Source of the DNA: Candidatus Poribacteria bacterium
Lineage (GTDB): Bacteria > Poribacteria > WGA-4E > WGA-3G
Direction of reading: 5' to 3'
Assembly (NCBI GenBank): GCA_022394755.1
Contig: JAGFCA010000164.1
Span: forward strand, 1 to 47,134
DNA: 47,134 bases
Shown: in pieces, positions 27,564 to 36,845 of the stretch
Position numbering within the stretch: the stretch's first letter is position 1
Layout of the letters: each line of letters opens with the position of its first letter
Position numbers and translations under genes: made by a program
The notes under the pieces: model-generated
What the model was told of the DNA's origin: nothing
Seen by the model: the letters and a program-made list of their open reading frames with translations, nothing else
Databases searched by the model: none

Positions 27564-28928
27564 ATGTTGTTAGATAAAATTGAAAGTCGTACAGCTCATG
27601 CGGGGATAATTGGACTGGGGTATGTAGGATTATCACTTGCGATAGCTATTGCTGAGGTCGGGTTTCGGGTTACCGGTATTGATATAAATCCTGATAAAGT
27701 AAATAGATTAAAACAAGGTCTTTCAGATGTTCCAGATGTTTCTAACGAAAGGCTTAGTAGATTCGTAGATTCTGGTCAATTTAATGTCACTACAGATTAT
27801 TCTGTACTTAACGAACTTGATACCATCAATATATGTGTACCAACACCATTGACTGAGAATAGAACACCTGACTTAAAATACATTAAAGCTGCTGTACAGA
27901 AAATTGCCATACATCTACATCAAGAACAGTTGGTAATACTTGAGAGTACTACTTATCCTGGTACAACTGAAGATGTAGTTCTACCTATACTTAAGTCCAG
28001 TGTCACTTTCAAATCTGATTCATTTTCAAGTCTAACTGAAGATTCTAATTTTAATATAAAAAAATCACTTAAAGTCGGATCAGATTTTTACCTTGCCTTT
28101 TCACCTGAACGCATAGAACCTGGAAATTGTGAATATTCCCTTACAGATACACCAAAAATAGTGGGTGGAGTAACACAGAAATGTACCCAGTTGGCATCAA
28201 TCTTTTATCAACAATTCATCAATAAAGTCTATCCTATGTCATCTCCAAGAACAGCAGAAATGACAAAACTCCTTGAAAATACATTTAGGAGTGTCAATAT
28301 AGGCTTAATTAATGAGATTGCTCTGATATGTGATCGAATGGAATTAGATGTATGGGAAATTATTGATGCTGCATCAACAAAACCATTTGGGTTTATGCCT
28401 TTTTATCCAGGACCAGGATTAGGAGGACATTGTATTCCTATTGATCCTCACTATCTTTCATGGATGACACAGAAATACCAATATCAAGCTCGATTCATAG
28501 AACTTGCAAGTGAAATCAATGATAGTATGCCCAAATATGTTCTTGATAAAGTTATAAACGCATTGAATATGAAGAAGAAAGCCATTAATGGTTCAAGCAT
28601 ATTGATTCTCGGTGTATCTTATAAAAAAGATATCGGGGACACCCGGGAATCACCTGCAATTGACCTAATACGAATTATGCTTGACAAAGGTGCACGGATT
28701 CTTTATCATGATTCGTATGTTTCAAACATAACCCTTGGGGAGAGGGGGACATTCACATCACAAGACCTTTCTACCAGATTGGTAGAAAGTGTAGATTGTG
28801 TTGTAATAATTGCTGATCATAGTCATATTGACTATGATCTAATATCTGAACATGCGAATCTTATCGTTGATACAAGAAACGCAACTCGTTCAATCCAGTC
28901 TACCCCCAATAATATTATAAAATTATAA
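27564..28928 (+). CDS. UDP-N-acetyl-hexosamine 6-dehydrogenase (WbpA/TviB-like)
   Basis: A nucleotide-sugar dehydrogenase of the UDP-GlcNAc/UDP-ManNAc class, making a HexNAc-uronate for capsule or O-antigen. GIIGLGYVGLSLAIAIAE starts the NAD fold; then ESTTYPGTTE, AFSPERIEPGN, GGVTQK, LLENTFRSVNIGLINE and GPGLGGHCIPIDPHYLSW (Cys290 nucleophile). SPERIEPGN and GGHCIPIDP are typical of this class and unlike the UDP-glucose enzyme at 13238-14596. An insert of roughly 25 residues (about 146-170) lies between the two halves of the first domain. It follows gmhB by 46 bp, so it belongs to the same run. Confidence 0.9.
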   Translation: MLLDKIESRTAHAGIIGLGYVGLSLAIAIAEVGFRVTGIDINPDKVNRLKQGLSDVPDVSNERLSRFVDSGQFNVTTDYSVLNELDTINICVPTPLTENRTPDLKYIKAAVQKIAIHLHQEQLVILESTTYPGTTEDVVLPILKSSVTFKSDSFSSLTEDSNFNIKKSLKVGSDFYLAFSPERIEPGNCEYSLTDTPKIVGGVTQKCTQLASIFYQQFINKVYPMSSPRTAEMTKLLENTFRSVNIGLINEIALICDRMELDVWEIIDAASTKPFGFMPFYPGPGLGGHCIPIDPHYLSWMTQKYQYQARFIELASEINDSMPKYVLDKVINALNMKKKAINGSSILILGVSYKKDIGDTRESPAIDLIRIMLDKGARILYHDSYVSNITLGERGTFTSQDLSTRLVESVDCVVIIADHSHIDYDLISEHANLIVDTRNATRSIQSTPNNIIKL

Positions 28929-28934
28929 TATATA

Positions 28935-28995
28935 AGGTATTTATACTATAATTCTAAGTCTATTGATATATATTATATCTGTAGACTTGATACCT
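28935..28995. terminator. long hairpin after the UDP-HexNAc dehydrogenase gene
   Basis: AGGTAT pairs with ATACCT (28935-28940, 28990-28995); inside, AAGTCTA pairs with TAGACTT (28956-28962, 28982-28988) and ATATA with TATAT (28966-28970, 28974-28978), with short internal loops. It starts 6 bases after the stop codon. The sequence after it is TA-rich, not a clean T-run, so factor-independent termination is likely but not proven. Confidence 0.5.
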
Positions 28996-29093
28996 ATATA
29001 TTGCTTGTAATATTTTATATATCCCCCATATTACACTTAAGTTAGAGATTTACCTAAATATATTCGATGTCAACGGTATATTGGAGGACATAC

Positions 29094-30671
29094 ATGACCC
29101 CACTAAAGTTAAAATCGAATTTACAGCGTGAACAGTTAATGTGGTTTCTCGCATTAGTGTTAAATGAAAGAGATATTTTTCGTTTACTAATGCAAACTAA
29201 CATATTAGCTGATCCAGATAGATTATATTCTACATCTAAACAAGAGTTGTTAAGCCGATTAACAAATGCACTATTTAAACATTCTAAAATTGATCGTATC
29301 GTTGCAGAACACCTCTCCAAAAAAGCAGAAGCGGCAATTGCACGTGTAGGATACATGGTCATTGATGAAATACATACATTCTTCAAATCACCTGGTCCAC
29401 TTATTGAATCTGGTGAATTTGGTGAAGTAGTATGGGCATTATTAATTGACCCAAGAGAGGATGTTCATTTGCATGGATATAACCTTTTAAAAACTGCCTA
29501 TGATAACCATAATCATCCATCAAATGTCCCACCTTTAAAATATCATCAATTATATGGTTCTGAAGAACAACATGACTTGCCTGATAAACCTGCCTTAAAT
29601 GTAAGCATAAAAAGTGGAAACGATTTATCTGTTGAGGATGAAGATTTAAAGAATATAGATAGAGAACAACTACAACAAGATTTAACTCAGTTAAAAGCAG
29701 AATTTAACTCTATCAAGAAAAAGAATACACTACTTAGGGACCATTGTGAATTCCTTATTCAAGAAAATGATAATTTGAAATCTAAGGAAGGCACACATCA
29801 AGAAAATCGTAAGCAAGTCGTTTCTCTTCAACAAGAAAATCAAGATTTACATCATAAAGCCTCTCAATTTGATGAAACTAATGCATCATTATTACAGCTT
29901 GAATCTGAAAATAGAAAATTAGTTGCTGAGAATCAGGAGATTGTCACACAACTACAAGAACTGTCAGATATAAAATCTGCTAAAGAGGTATTCTCTGTTG
30001 AATTGAAGATGGTAGAAGAAGCTGTTTACAAGAAATATCAAGCATTAGAACAAATAAAGACAGATTTTGATACTCATTTTGATTTGATTGAAAGGTCATA
30101 TACTGCATCACAAAAAGCTTTAAACCAGATTAGAAATACTGTAAATTTGATTGATAGTCCACAGCTTGAATTTGGAGAAAGTGAACAAGTAGAAGATCGA
30201 ATTGACCAAGTTGGTGTCTTCGTTGATGTACAGAACTTGTTCTATGCTGCAAAAGATCGGTACGAAAGAAGAGTTGATCTCATAAAACTATTAGATTTGA
30301 TTGTTGGGCCCAGACAACTTCTTACTGCTTTTGCATATATAGTTCAAATTCCTAAGATAAAACAATCAAATTTTATATCATTATTAGAACATAATGGTTA
30401 TACCATACGGAGTAAAGACCTCAGATTAAGAGGAGATGGTTCAGCAAAAGGGGATTGGGATGTAGGAATTGCTGTTGATGTCGTTTCAATGCTTACATCA
30501 TTAGACGTTGTCATACTTGCGAGTGGTGATGGGGATTTCTGTCCATTGGCAGAACTCATTAAGCAACAACATAAACGGATTGAAGTTGTAGCTTTTGAAC
30601 ACAACACCTCGATGGATTTACAAGCAGTGGCTGACCAGTTTTTCCCAATTGGTGAGGAATTATTAATGTAA
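29094..30671 (+). CDS. coiled-coil protein with C-terminal NYN (PIN-like) nuclease domain
   Basis: The N-terminal 130 residues are helical with no clear family. Then comes a long coiled coil (about 180-330) rich in Gln, Glu and Lys. The last 155 residues are an NYN/LabA-type domain with its acidic residues kept: VFVDVQN (Asp378, Asn381), KGDWDVGIAVD (Asp454, Asp456, Asp462) and LASGDGDF (Asp479, Asp481). This fold cleaves RNA or binds nucleic acid. The start at 29094 is chosen for GGAGG six bases upstream, against the in-frame ATG at 29067. Length 525. It is a single gene set apart from the polysaccharide run by a hairpin. The target is unknown. Confidence 0.82.
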   Translation: MTPLKLKSNLQREQLMWFLALVLNERDIFRLLMQTNILADPDRLYSTSKQELLSRLTNALFKHSKIDRIVAEHLSKKAEAAIARVGYMVIDEIHTFFKSPGPLIESGEFGEVVWALLIDPREDVHLHGYNLLKTAYDNHNHPSNVPPLKYHQLYGSEEQHDLPDKPALNVSIKSGNDLSVEDEDLKNIDREQLQQDLTQLKAEFNSIKKKNTLLRDHCEFLIQENDNLKSKEGTHQENRKQVVSLQQENQDLHHKASQFDETNASLLQLESENRKLVAENQEIVTQLQELSDIKSAKEVFSVELKMVEEAVYKKYQALEQIKTDFDTHFDLIERSYTASQKALNQIRNTVNLIDSPQLEFGESEQVEDRIDQVGVFVDVQNLFYAAKDRYERRVDLIKLLDLIVGPRQLLTAFAYIVQIPKIKQSNFISLLEHNGYTIRSKDLRLRGDGSAKGDWDVGIAVDVVSMLTSLDVVILASGDGDFCPLAELIKQQHKRIEVVAFEHNTSMDLQAVADQFFPIGEELLM

Positions 30672-31272
30672 TAAGTTAGTAGAGGACAGTGTATTGAATA
30701 CTGTCACAGACTCAATATAGAATAACAAGATGGGGTCTGCGACATACTTTTTTACCAATTAAGTCACTGGATACACAAATGACCATAACCACTACCTGAC
30801 TGGATTAGAATTATAATCAGAATGGTATAACATGTATATCTATGTTCACCCTTCAATCAGCTCTCTTATAAACTGGTGAATACGCCATAAATTAGATTTA
30901 AGGAATCAATTAGTAAGGTTAATTCAAAATAACCTTACTAATAAACCCTCCTATGATGCTGTCAATTTATTCAATGTAATTGCACGCAATCTTCAATTCA
31001 TACAACATTTATCTTCCTGCAAACATGTTTACTCATGACTGAGATTTCCCTATTATTGTTTGAAACAAATAGTTTTGATAGTATAATTTGGTGAGACATG
31101 CTATAACAATTATAACTAAACACTCCAAACAGAAACTATCAAATTATAACCATTAATTAATATGCTTGCAGACAAGTATGCATACCATAATCCTGTCTGT
31201 AATAAGTTTGATATTTTCCCAAGTTATTTAGATATCCTTATTTATAGAATTCTTTATCTCTAAATTATATTT
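30672..31272. other. gene-free intergenic region with two hairpins
   Basis: These 601 bases have no convincing ORF. A bulged GACAG/CTGTC hairpin at about 30685-30705 lies just after the NYN stop and lacks a T-run. A stronger 13-bp hairpin is at 30909-30942. No clear promoter is seen for the propeller gene. Confidence 0.5.
30909..30942. repeat. 13-bp perfect inverted repeat
   Basis: ATTAGTAAGGTTA (30909-30921) is exactly inverted at 30930-30942 around an 8-base loop. No T-run follows on either strand, so it is not an obvious terminator. An operator or a structured RNA are alternatives. Confidence 0.5.
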
Positions 31273-32688
31273 ATGACTAATCGTATACCATATTCACCCT
31301 CTGTTTTTCGAAAGTTGCAGTTATACATACTCAGTATCATTATGCTTACATTATTTCCATTAAATTCCAAAACTGAATTTGAGATGAAAGAGAATTTGGC
31401 TGTCTCTACTGCTGTAGATGATCAACATTTTCCTATGGTGATATCTGACGGTAAGGACGGGGTAATAATTACATGGCGTGATGCCCGTAACGGAAATTAC
31501 GATATCTATGCTCAAAGAATTAATGATCAAGGAGAAACAGTCTGGCAACCCGATGGTATTCCAGTGTGTAAACATCCTGCTTCTCAAACAATTCCTGAAA
31601 TTGTTTCTGATACCAATGGAGGTGCATTTATTGTATGGAGAGATTCACGAAATGGAAATCAAGACAGCTATGCCCAAAGAATTGATAGTAATGGAAGAAT
31701 GATGTGGAATCCAGATGGTGTTGAGGTATGTACGGATAAGACCTTACAGGATGATATTACACTGATACCAGATGGAGATGATGGGTTTATAGCAGTATGG
31801 GAGGATTGGCGTACTGGTAATCAGGATATCTATGCTCAAAAAATAAACGCTGAGGGTAAATCAATCTGGGATGAAAATGGGGTTCCGGTTCTAACTATTG
31901 AAGGGGATCAATATGATCCAGTTATAATTAGCGATGATGCCGGTGGGGTAATAGTAGTATGGTGGGATATTGGTTCACCAGATTGGAATATATATGCTCA
32001 ACGACTTGATAGAGATGGAAAACAGGTCTGGGATTTACCTATTCCAGTTTGTAGTGCAAAAGGTAATCAAGGGGGATCAATTATAGTGTCTGATGGCAAA
32101 GGAGGTGCATTTTGTATTTGGCCTGACTATAGAGACGATCCTAATTTTTTTACTTCTGCACGCTTGTATGCACAACATTTTACATCTGATGGAACAATAC
32201 AGTGGAAGAAGGATGGAATTCTAATCTGTAAATCAGATTTTAATCAACAGCAGCCATCGGCAGTGAGTGATGGTAATGGTGGTTTTATTGTTATTTGGAG
32301 AGATGAAAGGGATGTCTTTGCCGACCTTTATATTCAGAGATTCAGACCTGATGGAAAACCCGTATGGGATTTGGAAGGCTTACCTGTATGTGTTGAAGGT
32401 GGAGTTCAGCAAATTCCAATTCTTGTACCTGATGGAAATAGTGGTGCAATTGCCACATGGCTTGACTATCGAAATGATTTTGGAAATGTTACAGAAGATG
32501 CTATCTATACCCAAAAGGTTACCAGTAATGGTGAGATGGTATGGGAAACAAATGGGAGAGCAGTATGTGTAGCAGATAAGGAACAGATTACCCCATCTGC
32601 TATTTCAACTGGGGATGGTGGAATCGTAGTTGTCTGGAGTGATGCACGTGGAGATGATTATGACATCTATCTCCAACGTGTTGATTAA
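31273..32688 (+). CDS. secreted repeat protein, probable beta-propeller
   Basis: An N-terminal signal segment (about 12-32) is followed by eight imperfect repeats of 45-55 residues. Each has DG.GG..V.W.D.R, then DIYAQR.., then a W..DG.PVC-like stretch. Examples are ITWRDARNGNYDIYAQRI, AVWEDWRTGNQDIYAQKI and VVWSDARGDDYDIYLQRV. The periodic Asp/Gly-rich loops and W/V strands fit blades of a beta-propeller. Similar repeats occur in secreted proteins of several environmental phyla. No enzyme motif is seen, so the role may be binding or structure outside the cell. There is no C-terminal sorting domain. It converges with the phosphodiesterase gene with only 16 bp between. Confidence 0.75.
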   Translation: MTNRIPYSPSVFRKLQLYILSIIMLTLFPLNSKTEFEMKENLAVSTAVDDQHFPMVISDGKDGVIITWRDARNGNYDIYAQRINDQGETVWQPDGIPVCKHPASQTIPEIVSDTNGGAFIVWRDSRNGNQDSYAQRIDSNGRMMWNPDGVEVCTDKTLQDDITLIPDGDDGFIAVWEDWRTGNQDIYAQKINAEGKSIWDENGVPVLTIEGDQYDPVIISDDAGGVIVVWWDIGSPDWNIYAQRLDRDGKQVWDLPIPVCSAKGNQGGSIIVSDGKGGAFCIWPDYRDDPNFFTSARLYAQHFTSDGTIQWKKDGILICKSDFNQQQPSAVSDGNGGFIVIWRDERDVFADLYIQRFRPDGKPVWDLEGLPVCVEGGVQQIPILVPDGNSGAIATWLDYRNDFGNVTEDAIYTQKVTSNGEMVWETNGRAVCVADKEQITPSAISTGDGGIVVVWSDARGDDYDIYLQRVD

Positions 32689-32704
32689 ATGATAGTATAG
32701 TCTA

Positions 32705-34642
32705 TTATATCTTGCTTTCATATTCAGAAAGTCGTGTTAAATGCCAATTTGGGTCTTCTAACGCCTCATAAATTACCCCACCTTCAACGTTATCTGGCAT
32801 AGGTAATCCTAAGAGATAGCAGATTGTTGGTGATACATCTACCACCCGAACTTGACGTTCCAAAGCAACTCCTTCACGTACACCTGCACCAGAAAGAATA
32901 AAGGTTGAATGTTGTCCACCGATACCGAAACTGACTGAAGGTAATTGTTTTCCGTGTGCACCATCAAATTCAGGTCGTAATGCATAGACAATATCACCTA
33001 CTAGATCACCGTGTAGATTTAACATTTCCGCATCTTCTCGTGTTACTGCTAATGAGAACGGATGTCTCCCAGTTTCAGAATCACGGTATGCATGTAATGC
33101 TGCTATTATTTCTCTTTGTGTGGCTTCATATTCCTCAATGGAAACTATACCATTTGGTTCACGTCCAATTAGATTGATAAAGATATGTACTAAACCGACA
33201 TTAACTGCTCTTGTTTTTGTCCAGTCTATTCTACCCTCAGAATCCTTTACAATGAACCCTGTATCCTCCAATACCTCTTCAATTTCTATAGCTCGAAATT
33301 GATTGGGTGTACCACCATGGTCTGCACATATTAAAACAACTGTATCTTCGTCAGCAAGTTCAACAATTTGTCCAATCATCTTATCAACTGATTCATAGGT
33401 GCGTCGTAATCCTTCCCGACACCGATGAGTAGTATCGGGTGTTGCCCCACTTATTTCGTCGGCTTGACTAAGAAAGAAGTGGCTTGCATAATCAGGAGCA
33501 TGGGTTTCGACCATAAGGAGATCCCATTCATTATTAGATGCCAAGTAGGTCGCTACATCTCCCAAGCGTTGATGGTGGTAGTCTAATAATTCAAAATATG
33601 TATCATCATCTACTTGTCCAAGGGCATCGCGTGCAGGATTCTGTAGAAAAGATCCAACATTTTCGTCAATTGATGTCGCAACATCTGCAGGAACAGTATA
33701 ATCAGTATTTGGCCATATCTGTGGAACAAAAAGTTCAAATGCATCGGCAGAACCAGTAAGAGTGATAAGTTTTATACGAACATACCCTTCAATTTCTTCT
33801 CCATCAATCTTGAATGAATCCAACCACCATTCACTCCAATCCCCTACACCTAAATCGGCAATAACCTCATCTGTAGAACGACTCTTACAGATTTTAACAC
33901 GATCATAACCAGCTTCTTTAGAAGCGTAAATTAAACCGAAGAATGATTTGGGTATACCAGATTTACCGCGGTTCATATTCTCTCTACCCCGTGCTAACGG
34001 CTGGATAGTTAGTTTAACTTCAAGTAAAGATTCACTGGATTCCGGTAATTCTCCTTTCCATGTTTCAGTATTAAGGGGTATAATTTCCACAGGATCGACA
34101 TGTTTAACCTTTTGTAAGGCACTCGGGTCAAGTGTTTCAGGATCTCTTTGCCCACCTATCGGTCTTGGAGCCCACTTTCCACTAACAAATAGATGATAGC
34201 CTGCAATCTGATGGTGGTTTGAAACACCTGGACCAGTTCCTTCTACCTGAATTCCAGAGTTTACTGTTGGTGGCCAAGACATTTCCCACTTAACTAATAT
34301 CGGTATACGTCCTGCACGTTCTACAAGATTCCATAAGTATTCTGATTTACATAGTCCTGTATTGATTCCCCAAATAGTCCGGTCAAGTTGTTCGCCTAAT
34401 GAACGTATATTAAAATCCATGACTTTGTGTGTACCTGGCCATGAACCTGTAGAAAGTGCTGTCCAACCAGGTGGAGTTAATGTTGGAAACACTCCAATCA
34501 TAGGACGATATACACCTAAATTTCGTAGGCGTTCCATATTTGGGGTATGTCCCCATTCAATCATATTATTTACAAGTTCCATACTTGCGCCATCCATACC
34601 AATTATAATGGCTTTTTTTGCAGGTGCATGTGTCCTATTCAT
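32705..34642 (-). CDS. alkaline-phosphatase-superfamily protein, type I phosphodiesterase/nucleotide pyrophosphatase-like
   Basis: The fold begins IIIGMDGAS (metal Asp17) and has PTLTPPGWTALSTGSWPGTH with a Thr in the nucleophile region (54-61). VETHAPDYASHF, then LICADHGGTPNQF give later metal ligands, and a C-terminal GQHSTFILSGAG completes the core. The family hydrolyses phosphodiesters, nucleotides or phosphonates. No signal peptide is visible, so it may be cytoplasmic. Residues about 200-340 form a large insert beyond the core. AAGGAG six bases before the ATG supports the start. It lies 11 bp after polX on the same strand, so co-transcription is likely. Confidence 0.85.
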   Translation of the reverse strand: MNRTHAPAKKAIIIGMDGASMELVNNMIEWGHTPNMERLRNLGVYRPMIGVFPTLTPPGWTALSTGSWPGTHKVMDFNIRSLGEQLDRTIWGINTGLCKSEYLWNLVERAGRIPILVKWEMSWPPTVNSGIQVEGTGPGVSNHHQIAGYHLFVSGKWAPRPIGGQRDPETLDPSALQKVKHVDPVEIIPLNTETWKGELPESSESLLEVKLTIQPLARGRENMNRGKSGIPKSFFGLIYASKEAGYDRVKICKSRSTDEVIADLGVGDWSEWWLDSFKIDGEEIEGYVRIKLITLTGSADAFELFVPQIWPNTDYTVPADVATSIDENVGSFLQNPARDALGQVDDDTYFELLDYHHQRLGDVATYLASNNEWDLLMVETHAPDYASHFFLSQADEISGATPDTTHRCREGLRRTYESVDKMIGQIVELADEDTVVLICADHGGTPNQFRAIEIEEVLEDTGFIVKDSEGRIDWTKTRAVNVGLVHIFINLIGREPNGIVSIEEYEATQREIIAALHAYRDSETGRHPFSLAVTREDAEMLNLHGDLVGDIVYALRPEFDGAHGKQLPSVSFGIGGQHSTFILSGAGVREGVALERQVRVVDVSPTICYLLGLPMPDNVEGGVIYEALEDPNWHLTRLSEYESKI

Positions 34643-34653
34643 CTGCTACTCCT

Positions 34654-36414
34654 TTATTTTCTTGTATGTTTCAATGTTTCTACAAGTCTTTCAATTGTAT
34701 AGGTATTAATTACATCGTCTTTTGTCAACCCACTACGACGAGCCACATTCACTCCATATTCTCTGCGTTCAAATTGAGGTATCGAATGTGCATCCGTATT
34801 GATAGAAAAGAGAATACCTAACTCTTTACCTTTCCGGACATATTCTGGTCCTAAGTCTAACCTACTTGGAGAACCATTAATTTCCATTATCTTATTATGT
34901 TCAGCAGCAGCAGCTAAGATTTCATCAATATTAATAGGATACATCGGCCTTCTTCCAAGTAAACGTCCAGTTGGATGACCGATTATATTGACAAATGGGT
35001 TTTCAATTGCACTAATCATCCTCTTTGTCATATCTGCTTCTGATATATTAAAATGGCTATGTACACTTGCCACAACAATATCCAATTTTGCAAGTACTTC
35101 ATCAGAGTAATCAAGTGAACCATCCCTACGTATATCAACCTCCGAACCGGCAAGTAATTTTATGCCTTCAGTTACAGAATCCTTTTTTTGTACGTGTTCA
35201 ATCTGTTGTAATAAACGTTCTTCGTCCAAACCATTTGCTACTGTAGATGAAACTGAATGATCGGTAATCGCAAAATACTCTAACCCAATTTTTATTGCAG
35301 TTGCCACCATTTCATTCATAGTATTTCTACCATCACTCCACTCAGTATGAGAATGTAAGTCGCCCCGCATATCATCAAACTCCAATAGAGTTGGTAGGTT
35401 GTCATCTATTGCGAGAGATACTGTATCACTATATTGGCGAAGTTCAGGTGGGATGAAACTCATACCTAATTTCTCAAATATATCCGTTTCATTGTGATTC
35501 TTGGTTTCCTCCAAGTAACGTGACGACTCAGCATAACTATCTGTTAGGTTGTCAAGTGGTAGAGCTTCCAGGTGTTCATTTGAAGGAGTTGTGATAAAGA
35601 GTGTTGCTTCATAGTTTTCAGTTGAAGATAAATATATCATTACAGGGAAATCGTTATCTATATAGAAATGAATGGTCTCTACATTTTGAATTAGAGTTGA
35701 TTTTTCATTATTTTCTTGATTAGAGGGTAGATCATTAGAAACCTGAAAACCGTAGTCTTGTAATGCCTTTATCAACACTTCTTTTGTATTTTCAATATCT
35801 GAAGAACAGTCGATTACAAATTGAATACCATGGCATTCTTCTTCTTTTCTCCGAAGGTCTCCAGTAATATCAAATCGATGGATAGCAGAACAATTCTTGA
35901 GAATTTCAGATATTTTTTCTGCAAATGCGATAGACATAGAAATAATGCGAGATCCGCGTGTAGCTGATAGAAATTCAAGACTTTCACCAATAGTAACCAA
36001 AGTTTTCTTCCCTAAACCCTTAATTTGCTTAAGTGTTCCATCCTCAAGAGCATTGGCAAGTTGATCAATATTCCTAATTTCGTATTCGGTATATAGTCTG
36101 TTTGCTGTTTTTGGACCAATTCCTTGAATATCTAATAGTTCCAAAACACCTACACCCATCTCATCAATGAGTTTCTCATAAGCTTTGCAAGTTCCAGTAT
36201 CTAAAATCTCTCTTGTTTTTTCTTCAATTGTCTTACCAATGCCTTGTATGTCTTGAAATTTTCCTGATTCAATTAATTCACTCGCTTCAACAGTTAAATC
36301 AGAAATAATTCTCGCAGCTTTTTCGTATGATCTAAATCTAAAAGAAGGTTCCCCTCGAACTTGAAGAAGTGTAGCTATATTCTCAAAGATATTACTAATT
36401 TCTATATTTTTCAT
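34654..36414 (-). CDS. polX: PolX-family protein with intact PHP domain but degenerate polymerase site
   Basis: Helix-hairpin-helix motifs (QGIGKTIEEK, QGIGPKTANR, KGLGKKTLV) are followed by a Pol beta-like palm and a C-terminal PHP domain. In the palm TGDLRRKEEECHGIQFV (184-200) stands where active PolX has GSxRR and GDxDF. Both catalytic Asp become Gly196 and Gln198. The third (V-D-L-R in family members) is replaced by PVMIYL. The PHP ligands are kept: DLHSHTEWSDG (His354, His356), ITDHS (Asp385, His386), GSEVDI, VASVHSH, GHPTGR and NTDAH. It should thus keep PHP exonuclease/end-processing and lose DNA synthesis. Length (586) is normal. Confidence 0.88.
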   Translation of the reverse strand: MKNIEISNIFENIATLLQVRGEPSFRFRSYEKAARIISDLTVEASELIESGKFQDIQGIGKTIEEKTREILDTGTCKAYEKLIDEMGVGVLELLDIQGIGPKTANRLYTEYEIRNIDQLANALEDGTLKQIKGLGKKTLVTIGESLEFLSATRGSRIISMSIAFAEKISEILKNCSAIHRFDITGDLRRKEEECHGIQFVIDCSSDIENTKEVLIKALQDYGFQVSNDLPSNQENNEKSTLIQNVETIHFYIDNDFPVMIYLSSTENYEATLFITTPSNEHLEALPLDNLTDSYAESSRYLEETKNHNETDIFEKLGMSFIPPELRQYSDTVSLAIDDNLPTLLEFDDMRGDLHSHTEWSDGRNTMNEMVATAIKIGLEYFAITDHSVSSTVANGLDEERLLQQIEHVQKKDSVTEGIKLLAGSEVDIRRDGSLDYSDEVLAKLDIVVASVHSHFNISEADMTKRMISAIENPFVNIIGHPTGRLLGRRPMYPINIDEILAAAAEHNKIMEINGSPSRLDLGPEYVRKGKELGILFSINTDAHSIPQFERREYGVNVARRSGLTKDDVINTYTIERLVETLKHTRK

Positions 36415-36845
36415 TATAATTGCTCTTTATGTATACTGTTATATATGTCTGGTTAATTTCAACACTTAAAATCACTTTTTCCTATTAGTTGAAGGAATAG
36501 AATCTTTAGTGATGATGTCATAGTCTTTCTTAGAGTATAAACTATTATCATACAGTTACTCTAATTAAACTATACTCGTTTTCTACAAAATTTACTGAAT
36601 TTACCAAGATTACTTTAATGATATTTCATCAAGAATTACTTCAAAATCCAGCATGTTTAATTAAGGATTTCCAAAATCTCAGATATTTGAATGGAGAGAG
36701 TCATATCTTGATTATCAGATATTTATATTACATTTAATAGGATTGAGGTTGTTTTAATGAGAATGAATTGTACTATTGAGAATGACTTGATGGTCTGTAG
36801 TGTTTATTTATTTTGTTCAGATATTGTTCAAATTAACTTCATACT
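36415..36845. other. gene-free intergenic region
   Basis: No ORF of note lies in these 431 AT-rich bases between ftsX and polX, both on the minus strand. I see no clear terminator or consensus promoter. Confidence 0.5.
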
